A DNA stretch of 64,000 nt from NCBI GenBank assembly GCA_041658205.1, contig JBBAAO010000001.1:1364001-1428000 (forward strand), in the 5' to 3' direction. This DNA is from Bacteroidota bacterium. GTDB taxonomy: Bacteria > Bacteroidota > Ignavibacteria > UBA10030 > UBA8401. Shown piece after piece: positions 26,993 to 34,431 of the stretch (positions within the stretch are counted from its first letter, which is position 1; each line of letters starts with the position of its first letter). The translations under genes and the position numbers were made by a program. The notes below the pieces were generated by a model, which did no database searches, was not told the DNA's origin, and saw nothing but the letters and a program-made list of their open reading frames with translations.

Positions 26993-27383
26993 CGTTTTTT
27001 TGACCTTTCACATCTAATTGAGACATTCGTTGCTGCGTTAATTGTATTTGGTCCAACATTTCTAGTTTTGCTTTTTGAAGCATTTTGATTTTTGAGTTTA
27101 TTTCGTTCAAATGGGTTTGTAAATAGGAAAGGGTCTTTTCTTTCGCTTCCAACGGTTTATGTTGTGCAAAATAAAGACCAATCACTTCTTTTATTTCATC
27201 CAACGAAAGGCCAACGTGTTTAAGATTTCGGATTCGAACAAGGATGGCAAGAGCATTATCATCGTAATATCGATATCCGGTGGTGCTTACCGAGGAGGGC
27301 GTGATGAGTCCAAGCTGCTCATAATAACGAAGCGTTCGTGGCGTAACGCCAACCTGTTCAGCAATTTTACCAATTTTATACAC
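26976..27383 (-). CDS. MerR-family transcriptional regulator
   Basis: A 135-residue protein from GTG 27383, with AAGG 6 bases upstream. An alternative TTG at 27389 would abut the AAGG directly and is less likely. It opens YKIGKIAEQVGVTPRTLRYYEQLGLI, the winged helix of MerR, followed by a long helix (about 75-125) for dimerisation. There are no cysteines, so it is not a metal sensor of the MerR/CueR type. The next gene overlaps its end by 17 bases. It leads the Ehr-like operon and is the obvious candidate regulator of it. Confidence 0.9.
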   Translation of the reverse strand: MYKIGKIAEQVGVTPRTLRYYEQLGLITPSSVSTTGYRYYDDNALAILVRIRNLKHVGLSLDEIKEVIGLYFAQHKPLEAKEKTLSYLQTHLNEINSKIKMLQKAKLEMLDQIQLTQQRMSQLDVKGQKNGGSKN

Positions 27384-27390
27384 TTCCAAC

Positions 27391-27461
27391 CTTAACGTTT
27401 ACGGTAGAGTTAAGATAGACAGTTTTTTGGCGAAATTCAATCATTCTCAAACGGTATACCG
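27391..27461 (-). promoter_or_regulatory. Candidate promoter and operator of the MerR-Ehr operon
   Basis: Read on the minus strand, TTGAAT (27440-27435) and TATCTT (27417-27412) are spaced 17 bases. An inverted repeat CTTAAC (27391-27396) and GTTAAG (27409-27414) overlaps the -10 box and reaches the ribosome site, suggesting autorepression. A perfect 10-bp palindrome CGGTATACCG lies at 27452-27461, just upstream of the -35 box. The geometry differs from the usual MerR operator between -35 and -10. Confidence 0.4.
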
Positions 27462-27481
27462 ATGTCCATTTTTTTTTTGAT

Positions 27482-27498
27482 CCACAGTGCAACTGTGG
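27482..27498. promoter_or_regulatory. 17-bp palindrome upstream of the DUF3667 gene
   Basis: CCACAGT-GCA-ACTGTGG is a perfect 7-bp inverted repeat with a 3-base spacer, 35 bases before the DUF3667 start and in the gap between two divergent genes. The T tract lies before it on the plus strand, so it is not a terminator in either direction; an operator is more likely. Confidence 0.4.
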
Positions 27499-27532
27499 TC
27501 AATTCCTTATAAATTGTTCAGCATTGAATCCT

Positions 27533-28426
27533 ATGACAGAAGAAAAACGATATTGCCAAAATTGTAATGCAGAATTATACGGAGACTTTTGTTCTTCATG
27601 CGGACAGCGAGATAAAGAACTCCACCTTCCTGTAAAGGAACTGGCATCCGAATTTATTGATGTCATTCCATCGTTTGATAAACGATTAATTCGGACCATC
27701 AAACCGTTTTTATTCAAACCGGAGATGCTTACAGAAGAATATCTATCCGGGAAAAGAAAACAATATCTCTCTCCGTTTAAATTCTATTTTTTTATTAGCT
27801 TTCTCTTTTTCTTTATCAATTCATGGTATGTATCAGAATCAAAATCCAATCTGAGAAAGAATTTTTCTCAGTCAGATTCTTTGAAATCGATTATCAATGG
27901 AGATTCAACAAACATATCTATTCGGAGTAACAATTCAGATGTAAGTTTCACTATTAAGGATACTGCAAAGATCCAAAAATTGTTTGGTAAAAATTTTATT
28001 GAAGGATTCAAGTCGGGGAAAAATAATCCTCAAATGTTTTTTGATAAAATCAAAGAACATCTCCCTAAGATTATTTTTCTCTTGTTGCCTGTCTTTGCAA
28101 TATTGTTAAAATTGGTCTACATACGTTCGCATATCCTCTATATTAAGCATCTCATATTCTCGTTTTATTTCCATTCATTCGTCTTTTTTATTTTGTTACT
28201 TGACACTTTTGGCGAGATGATATTGCCGCATAAATACCAAATTTATAGTAATATCATTATGCTATTGATTCCTTTATATTTGTATAGTGGACTTAAAGGT
28301 GTCTATAAGCAATCACGTTGGAAAACAGTGATAAAGTTTTTGTTGCTCTTAATAAGTCATTCGGTTGTCTTTATACTAACTCTCAGTCTATTTGTCGTTG
28401 CAACAATTCTGTTATTCTTTACCTAA
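27533..28426 (+). CDS. DUF3667 membrane protein with N-terminal zinc ribbon
   Basis: A 297-residue protein from ATG 27533 (an in-frame TTG at 27524 would add three residues). The N-terminus has CQNCNAE and CSSCGQRD, two CxxC pairs forming a zinc ribbon. It is followed by the LSGKRKQYLSPFKFYFFISFLFF stretch typical of DUF3667, then about five membrane helices, with a Ser/Asn-rich hydrophilic loop (about 100-165) between helices 1 and 2. The family is common in Bacteroidota and its function is unknown. It ends 5 bases before the carboxylase gene. Confidence 0.8.
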   Translation: MTEEKRYCQNCNAELYGDFCSSCGQRDKELHLPVKELASEFIDVIPSFDKRLIRTIKPFLFKPEMLTEEYLSGKRKQYLSPFKFYFFISFLFFFINSWYVSESKSNLRKNFSQSDSLKSIINGDSTNISIRSNNSDVSFTIKDTAKIQKLFGKNFIEGFKSGKNNPQMFFDKIKEHLPKIIFLLLPVFAILLKLVYIRSHILYIKHLIFSFYFHSFVFFILLLDTFGEMILPHKYQIYSNIIMLLIPLYLYSGLKGVYKQSRWKTVIKFLLLLISHSVVFILTLSLFVVATILLFFT

Positions 28427-28431
28427 TACTT

Positions 28432-29976
28432 ATGAAAAATAAAATTGATCTACTGAAACAAAAAAAAGAAGAAGCGCTCCTTGGCGGAGGAGTAGCGCGT
28501 ATTGCCGATCAGCATAAAAAAGGAAAATTAACTGCCCGAGAACGGATAGACTTATTGATTGATGAAGGTACTTTTGAAGAGATTGGAATGCTGGTGACGC
28601 ATCGTTCTACTGCCTTTGGACTTGAGAAACAAAAATTTCTTGGCGATGGTGTAGTCACTGGCCATGGAAAAATTAATGGACGAGAAGTATTTGTCTATAG
28701 CCAGGACTTCACTGTATTCGGTGGTTCACTCTCCGAGGCACACGCGGAAAAAATTTGTAAAATTATGGATATGGCTATGAAAGTAGGCATTCCTGTCATC
28801 GGATTAAATGATTCAGGAGGCGCCAGAATACAAGAGGGGGTCGTTTCTCTTGGAGGATATGCTGATATATTTTTAAGAAACACTCTTGCATCGGGAGTCA
28901 TTCCGCAAATCTCCGCAATTATGGGACCGTGTGCTGGAGGAGCGGTCTATTCTCCGGCAATAACGGACTTTGTCCTTATGGTGAAAAACACCAGTTATAT
29001 GTTTGTAACCGGTCCTAATGTTGTAAAAACTGTTACACATGAAGAAGTAACAAGCGAGGATCTTGGAGGCGCAATGACGCATGCATCGAAAAGCGGCGTA
29101 GCGCATTTTGCCTGTGAAAGTGAGATTGAATGTATCGATCACATCAAACAATTATTATCCTTCCTGCCGCAAAATAATATGGATGATGTACCCCGCGCGA
29201 AATGCACGGATCCAAGTGATAGAAAAGATTTAAAATTAAATTCAATCATCCCGGATCTTTCCACAAAACCGTACGATATTAAAGAAGTGATTCATTCTGT
29301 AATCGATGATGGCAATTTTTTGGAGGTGCATCAGGAATATGCACAAAATATTGTCGTTGGATTTGCACGGATGAACGGAATGTCGGTCGGAATCGTTGCA
29401 AATCAACCTGCTGTTCTTGCTGGCGTATTGGATATTGAAGCATCAATTAAAGCTGCGCGTTTTATTCGATTCTGCGACGCATTTAATATCCCTTTGATTA
29501 CGTTTGAAGATGTACCGGGATTTTTACCAGGAACAGATCAGGAATGGCACGGCATTATTAAACACGGAGCAAAATTATTGTACGCCTATTGTGAAGCGAC
29601 TGTTCCGAAAATTACCGTTATCACTCGTAAAGCATACGGCGGTGCGTATGATGTTATGAATTCCAAACATATCCGTGGAGACATTAACTTTGCTTGGCCG
29701 ACTGCGGAAATAGCTGTAATGGGACCGAAAGGGGCAGTGGAAATTATTTTTAAGAAGGAGATTGATAAAGCAGAAGACAAAGAAGTTGCTCTCACCCAAA
29801 AAATTCAAGAATACACAGATAAATTTGCAAATCCGTACAGCGCAGCCGAACGGGGATATATTGATGATGTGATTCTTCCAGATGAAACTCGTCCCCGAAT
29901 TATTCGCGCGTTAGAAATGCTTGAGACAAAAGCGGATAAAAATCCGAAGAAAAAACATGGAAATATTCCGTTATAA
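28432..29976 (+). CDS. pccB: Acyl-CoA carboxylase (propionyl-CoA type) beta/carboxyltransferase subunit
   Basis: A 514-residue carboxyltransferase from ATG 28432. The frame extends to 28318, but that part lies inside the DUF3667 gene and is not homologous. The N-terminal crotonase-fold half has GKLTARERIDLL and SGGARIQEGVVSLGGYADIF, with the acyl-CoA oxyanion-hole glycines in MGPCAGGAVYSPA. The C-terminal half has VPGFLPGTDQEWHGIIKHGAKLLYAY. It could be propionyl-CoA carboxylase beta or methylmalonyl-CoA decarboxylase alpha, which are hard to separate by eye. No biotin carrier or biotin carboxylase gene is adjacent. The B12-binding mutase domain at 43.8 kb would act on the same methylmalonyl-CoA pathway. 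Confidence 0.9.
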   Translation: MKNKIDLLKQKKEEALLGGGVARIADQHKKGKLTARERIDLLIDEGTFEEIGMLVTHRSTAFGLEKQKFLGDGVVTGHGKINGREVFVYSQDFTVFGGSLSEAHAEKICKIMDMAMKVGIPVIGLNDSGGARIQEGVVSLGGYADIFLRNTLASGVIPQISAIMGPCAGGAVYSPAITDFVLMVKNTSYMFVTGPNVVKTVTHEEVTSEDLGGAMTHASKSGVAHFACESEIECIDHIKQLLSFLPQNNMDDVPRAKCTDPSDRKDLKLNSIIPDLSTKPYDIKEVIHSVIDDGNFLEVHQEYAQNIVVGFARMNGMSVGIVANQPAVLAGVLDIEASIKAARFIRFCDAFNIPLITFEDVPGFLPGTDQEWHGIIKHGAKLLYAYCEATVPKITVITRKAYGGAYDVMNSKHIRGDINFAWPTAEIAVMGPKGAVEIIFKKEIDKAEDKEVALTQKIQEYTDKFANPYSAAERGYIDDVILPDETRPRIIRALEMLETKADKNPKKKHGNIPL

Positions 29977-29989
29977 GAGAGCGGGTAAC

Positions 29990-30027
29990 GCTGACCGTCA
30001 TTTTAAAGGTAACGGTCAGCTATTTTT
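29990..30027 (+). terminator. Terminator after the carboxylase gene
   Basis: Stem GCTGACCGT (29990-29998) and ACGGTCAGC (30012-30020) with a 13-base loop, followed by TATTTTT. It lies between converging genes and ends the plus-strand transcript. The minus side has only a short T-like run, so termination there is weaker. Confidence 0.8.
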
Positions 30028-30030
30028 ACT

Positions 30031-30444
30031 TCATGCCGTTGTTGTTTCTGCTTTCTTCCCAAAAATCAACGCAAGAATAATTCCGTAAATCACATATCCA
30101 ATTACTCCATAGATGAACCATTGCATTGCCATTGCGTAGGGAATTGCAATCATTGCATACGTACCGTACGCCATTCCAATGCTCATCCAAATTCCAATGT
30201 ATAATCCATAACGTGCTCCCTCCGCAATTCCTTTTCCTTCAAACCCTTTAGAGAAAATGAATGAAAAGAAAAATGCACTAACAAGAGAAATAACTGAATA
30301 GATCCACATCTTGGATTGCATATCCGGGCGCCAGAGAGAAGCGGTAGCTTTATATGCTTCACTTAAAAGGATACCATGAACGATGAAATCAAAAGCGGAC
30401 ATGGCGATGAAGACAGCAACAGTACCGATGAGAATTTTTTTCAT
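30031..30444 (-). CDS. Small integral membrane protein, function unknown
   Basis: A 137-residue protein with four predicted membrane helices (about 5-27, 47-65, 80-100 and 105-130). The first is MKKILIGTVAVFIAMSAFDFIVHG and carries a His and Asp inside the membrane region. The loop ATASLWRPDMQSKMW is a recognisable feature, but I cannot name the family. A ribosome site (GGGAGGTACGT, reading the minus strand) precedes the ATG. It is a single gene facing a long intergenic region shared with the M14-like gene. Confidence 0.75.
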   Translation of the reverse strand: MKKILIGTVAVFIAMSAFDFIVHGILLSEAYKATASLWRPDMQSKMWIYSVISLVSAFFFSFIFSKGFEGKGIAEGARYGLYIGIWMSIGMAYGTYAMIAIPYAMAMQWFIYGVIGYVIYGIILALIFGKKAETTTA

Positions 30445-30779
30445 ACGTACCTCCCTACATTAGTGATAAATAGCGGATTATTGATCCGTGTGTTATTAAG
30501 GACACGCTAAAGTAATCCTCTTAATCGACAACTGCAATACGTTAAACATTCTTGAGTATTTAGTCTAAATGCTCTTTATTTATTACGAACCATACAGATA
30601 GAGCTTTATGTACTTCGGTGTTTTGTAAATTATTTTACAATTATCACTTGAAATCACACTATCATTTTCCTAAATACATTGGTACTTGTTTACGGAGGAC
30701 CGATCTCAAGACCTATCCTATTGTCCTATTGTCCTATTGTGTGGATTAGAATCTACACTAACAAAACTAAAGGAGTTCA
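30445..30779. other. 335-bp regulatory gap between divergent genes
   Basis: No credible gene lies here. The region holds a perfect dyad TTGTAAA-TTAT-TTTACAA (30623-30640), three exact tandem copies of TCCTATTG (30716-30739), and a ribosome site AAGGAG just before the M14-like gene. The symmetric dyad and the tandem repeat are the only structured parts I see. Confidence 0.5.
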
Positions 30780-32465
30780 ATGAAAAAAATCATTCTTGTC
30801 ACCTTTGTTCTTTTCAGTATTAGTGCAGCACAATCACCTTCTCAATATCACAACTCTGCTGATCTCACAAAAATTCTCAAACAAATCGTTTCGCAAAATT
30901 CACCTCTTGTAAAAATGGAATCCATTGTTAAAACGATGAAAGGAAATGATCTTTGGGTTGTCTCAATTGGAAAAGGGGAAACGCAAAATCACAAAGCAAT
31001 ACTTGTGGTTGGCGGAATGGAAGCGACATCGTTAGTTGGCTCAGAACACGCATTGCGATTTATTGAACATCTTGTGCAAGCATACGGAAAAGTTGATAGC
31101 GTTACAAAATTATTAGAGAATACGACTGTCTATATAATCCCTCGAGCAAATGTTGATGCAAGCGAATCATTTTTTACAAAACCTATTGTTGAACGCGAAA
31201 TAAATTACAATCCATACGATGATGACCGCGATGCTGCCATTGATGAAGACGATGCGGAAGATTTAAACAACGATGGGATAATTTCCTGGCTGCGAATTAA
31301 AGATCCGCATGGCGATTGGATAGTGAATCCCGATGACTCACGATTAATGAAAAAAGCAGATCCAGGCAAAGGTGAAAAAGGAATGTATCGCTTGTTGACT
31401 GAAGGCATTGACAATGATAAGGATGAAGAATGGAATGAAGACCAAATAGGAGGAACTGACTTTAATCGCAACTTTACTTATAACTATCAATTTTTTGGAA
31501 AGAACAGCGGCGTCCACCAAATATCCGAAAATGAAACAAAAGCTATTATCGATTTTGTTTTTGAGCATCCTAATATTGGATTAGTCTTTACTTTCTCATC
31601 GAATGATAACCTGACGACCCCTTGGAAGAGTGAACCATCTAAAAGTGAATCGCCAGTGATCTCATCCGTCACCAAGGAAGATGAAGATTATTTTGGACTC
31701 ATCAGTAAACGGTTTGGAGAAATAACAAAGTTGAAAGATGCTCCAAAACCGGTAAAAGGAGAAGGATCATTTAGTGAATGGGCATATTATCATGCAGGAC
31801 GATGGTCGTTTGCTGTACGTCCTTGGTGGCCGGGAGAAGTTTCACAAATGAAAGATACAACTACCGCAAAGGATTCAACCAAAAAATCATCGGAATCAAA
31901 AAAGGAGGATAAGGAAAAATCAGACGACCCGAATGTAAAAACATTAAAATGGTACGATGCTGTTGGAATAAAAAATATTTCTGTGCAATGGACGAAATTC
32001 AATCACCCTGATTTCCCGAATAAGGAAGCAGAGATCGGCGGCGTGAAACCATTTGTTTTGACAAATCCTCCTGCTGAAAGCCTGGATTCGTATTCTAGAT
32101 CATACTCCAACTTCCTTACATTTCTCGCTGCACAACTTCCGGCAATATCATTGACCAATCAAGTAATTAAAAAAATCAACGACAATGTATATCGAGTTTC
32201 CGTTGATGTTGTGAATAATGGATATTTGCCGACGAACAGTGGAATGGGAATAAAAACCCGTTGGGTCCGCAACGTTTGTGTGATTATAGACGCTGGAAAA
32301 GGAAATTCAATATCGAGCGGCAAAGCGAAACAAACTCTTGAACCAATCAAAGGAAGCGGTGGATACAAGACGCTTTCTTGGATTGTGGTGGGTAAAGGAT
32401 CAGTCGTAGTAACAGCTGAAAGCCCTGTTGCAGGAAATGCAGAGTTAAAAATTGAATTGAAATAA
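30780..32465 (+). CDS. Secreted M14-like protein lacking all metallocarboxypeptidase catalytic residues
   Basis: A 561-residue protein with a signal peptide (about 1-18), clearly paralogous to the next gene. Shared landmarks are the KDPHGDWIVNPDDSRLM-type segment, the Asp-rich insert NPYDDDRDAAIDEDDAEDL resembling calcium loops, and a C-terminal domain. The M14 zinc motif HxxE (GNIHSNE in the paralogue) reads GGMEATS here, with H replaced by E81 and E by S84. The third ligand and the catalytic Glu are also replaced (FTFSSND in place of QSFHNNG; WSFAVRPWW in place of LSFTNELW). It is predicted to be a pseudoenzyme, perhaps a binding or partner protein for the active copy. Confidence 0.8.
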   Translation: MKKIILVTFVLFSISAAQSPSQYHNSADLTKILKQIVSQNSPLVKMESIVKTMKGNDLWVVSIGKGETQNHKAILVVGGMEATSLVGSEHALRFIEHLVQAYGKVDSVTKLLENTTVYIIPRANVDASESFFTKPIVEREINYNPYDDDRDAAIDEDDAEDLNNDGIISWLRIKDPHGDWIVNPDDSRLMKKADPGKGEKGMYRLLTEGIDNDKDEEWNEDQIGGTDFNRNFTYNYQFFGKNSGVHQISENETKAIIDFVFEHPNIGLVFTFSSNDNLTTPWKSEPSKSESPVISSVTKEDEDYFGLISKRFGEITKLKDAPKPVKGEGSFSEWAYYHAGRWSFAVRPWWPGEVSQMKDTTTAKDSTKKSSESKKEDKEKSDDPNVKTLKWYDAVGIKNISVQWTKFNHPDFPNKEAEIGGVKPFVLTNPPAESLDSYSRSYSNFLTFLAAQLPAISLTNQVIKKINDNVYRVSVDVVNNGYLPTNSGMGIKTRWVRNVCVIIDAGKGNSISSGKAKQTLEPIKGSGGYKTLSWIVVGKGSVVVTAESPVAGNAELKIELK

Positions 32466-32532
32466 ATTTAAAACCTCTCCCAAATTTCTCCCAATAAGGG
32501 GAAGGAAGGTCGGGTCAATAACTGGAGTGTCA

Positions 32533-34275
32533 ATGAAAAAAATATTTTTAATCACAATACTGCTTGTCTCTTTCTCTTTTACTCAAGAATCCAGAGAATT
32601 TACTGCAAGCGCTTTGAAAGCAATGGGTGCTCCAAATAATCCCAAAGTCGAAATTGCGTGGAATCGGTATTACGATTCCAAACAGTTATATGAGATTATG
32701 AAACGGATGGAAAAAGCATATCCCAATCTTGTAAAAATCTCCTCAATCGGTAAGTCGGTTGAAGGAAAAGATATGTGGCAGATGACGATTTCCAATTCAA
32801 AAAAAGGAAATCCTGACAAAAAACCAGCAATGTATATTGACGGCAATATTCATTCCAACGAAATACAAGGGGCAGAAGTTGTTCTGTATACCGCTTGGTA
32901 TGTTACTGAACTTTATGATGAAGTGGAATGGATCAAAAATTTGTTGGATGAAAAGACTCTGTATATAGTACCGACGATCAATCCGGATGCGAGAGATTAT
33001 TTCATCTACAAAGCAAACAATCCTCATTCCCCCAGAAGTGGATTGGCAAAAAGGGATGATGACGGCGACGGTGAATTTAATGAAGATGGGTATGATGATC
33101 TTGATGGCGATGGGAATATTGTTTTTATGCGCATTAAAGATCCCAATGGACGTTATAAAGTTGATCCTTCAGATTCAAGATTGATGATTCAAGCCAATCC
33201 TGATGAAAAGGGAGAATATACTTTGTTAGGGTGGGAAGGAATTGACAATGATGGTGACGGCGTTGTTAATGAAGATAACCCTGGGTTTTATGATCCCAAT
33301 AGAGATTGGGCGTGGAATTGGGCACCTCGATATATTCAAGGCGGGTCGGATCATTATCCATTTACTTTTCCTGAAAATCGATCGATCCGAAATTTCTTTT
33401 TAGCCCATACCAATATTGCAGCAGCGCAGTCATTCCATAATAATGGCGGCATGATTTTGAGAGGTCCTGGTTCAAAATCTGATGAAGGAACATACAGTCG
33501 TCAGGATATTCAAACATATGACTTTCTTGGACAGCTTGGTGAAGAACAACTCCCCGGATATAAATACATGATCATTTGGAAAGATCTCTACACCGTTTAT
33601 GGCGGTGAAATTGAATGGTTTTATGGAGGAAGAGGGATTTTATCGTTTACAAATGAATTGTGGAGCGAATTCGATTATTTCCGAAGGGCAAAAGATTCTA
33701 CTCGAGATGTTACACAACAAGATATTTATCGTTTTGATAAGATTATGTTATTCAATGAGGGAGTTGTTCCTTGGAAAAAATTTCAACATCCACAATATGG
33801 GGAGATTGAAATTGGTGGAATTAAAAAAGCGTGGACGAGAACTGCCCCTTCGTTTATGATTGAAGATATGTGTCATCGAAATATGGCATTTACATTGTTC
33901 CATCTCTATTACACTCCAAAAGTATCAGTAGATTCTATTATGGTAAAAAATCTTTCGGGTGGACTGAAAGAGGTAACGGCAATCATTTCAAACGAACGAG
34001 TAATACCAACGCACACGTTTCAAGATTCCAAAAATAAAATCACTCGTCCGGATTGGATTACCTTGGAAGGTGGGAAAGTGGTTACGAGCGGAATTTTAGA
34101 AAATCGATTTCTCGGCATCATGAAGGAACAAAAAAATAATCCTAATCGCTTGAATATCGACAATATTCCTGGCATGGCATCCATTGCCGTTCGATGGATT
34201 GTCGATGGTGGTAGTTCCTATACCGTCAAGGTTGATTCTGAAAAGGGAGGAACTTCGGAAAAAACGTATAAATAA
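32533..34275 (+). CDS. Secreted M14 zinc carboxypeptidase
   Basis: A 580-residue protein from ATG 32533, preceded by GGAG; a GTG at 32527 would add two residues. The signal peptide is MKKIFLITILLVSFSFTQ. The M14 catalytic set is intact: zinc ligands H107 and E110 in GNIHSNE, a third His in QSFHNNGG (about 296), and the general base Glu in LSFTNELW (about 371). Acidic inserts such as DDDGDGEFNEDGYDDLDGDG resemble dockerin- or EF-hand-like calcium loops. It probably cleaves C-terminal residues from peptides outside the cell or in the periplasm, and forms a set with the degenerate paralogue upstream and the tricorn-like protease downstream. Confidence 0.88.
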   Translation: MKKIFLITILLVSFSFTQESREFTASALKAMGAPNNPKVEIAWNRYYDSKQLYEIMKRMEKAYPNLVKISSIGKSVEGKDMWQMTISNSKKGNPDKKPAMYIDGNIHSNEIQGAEVVLYTAWYVTELYDEVEWIKNLLDEKTLYIVPTINPDARDYFIYKANNPHSPRSGLAKRDDDGDGEFNEDGYDDLDGDGNIVFMRIKDPNGRYKVDPSDSRLMIQANPDEKGEYTLLGWEGIDNDGDGVVNEDNPGFYDPNRDWAWNWAPRYIQGGSDHYPFTFPENRSIRNFFLAHTNIAAAQSFHNNGGMILRGPGSKSDEGTYSRQDIQTYDFLGQLGEEQLPGYKYMIIWKDLYTVYGGEIEWFYGGRGILSFTNELWSEFDYFRRAKDSTRDVTQQDIYRFDKIMLFNEGVVPWKKFQHPQYGEIEIGGIKKAWTRTAPSFMIEDMCHRNMAFTLFHLYYTPKVSVDSIMVKNLSGGLKEVTAIISNERVIPTHTFQDSKNKITRPDWITLEGGKVVTSGILENRFLGIMKEQKNNPNRLNIDNIPGMASIAVRWIVDGGSSYTVKVDSEKGGTSEKTYK

Positions 34276-34431
34276 TTTACTTCACTGCTCAACTAGTACT
34301 AAAGTGATCAAGAAGTAATTGATTTATTTCGTTGCCGTGTAGTTACAAAATTTTTTTGATGTAAAACCAATAGCAAACAGCCAATGGCCAAAAGCCAACA
34401 GCACTAATCTAACTTCTTACAAGAGGTCTCA

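Noticed and set aside
15020..27383. Functional NiFe hydrogenase
   Set aside because: The large subunit lacks both Ni-binding cysteine pairs and no maturation gene is nearby.
27482..27498. The CCACAGT/ACTGTGG palindrome as a terminator
   Set aside because: The T tract precedes the stem on the plus strand, and the adjacent genes diverge, so no transcript ends here.
28318..28431. Longer start for the carboxylase beta gene
   Set aside because: The extra 38 codons overlap the DUF3667 gene in another frame and match no carboxylase N-terminus; ATG 28432 does.
34360..34405. GCCAA-rich short repeats before the tricorn gene
   Set aside because: Copies are irregular and very short; no clear structure or symmetry.
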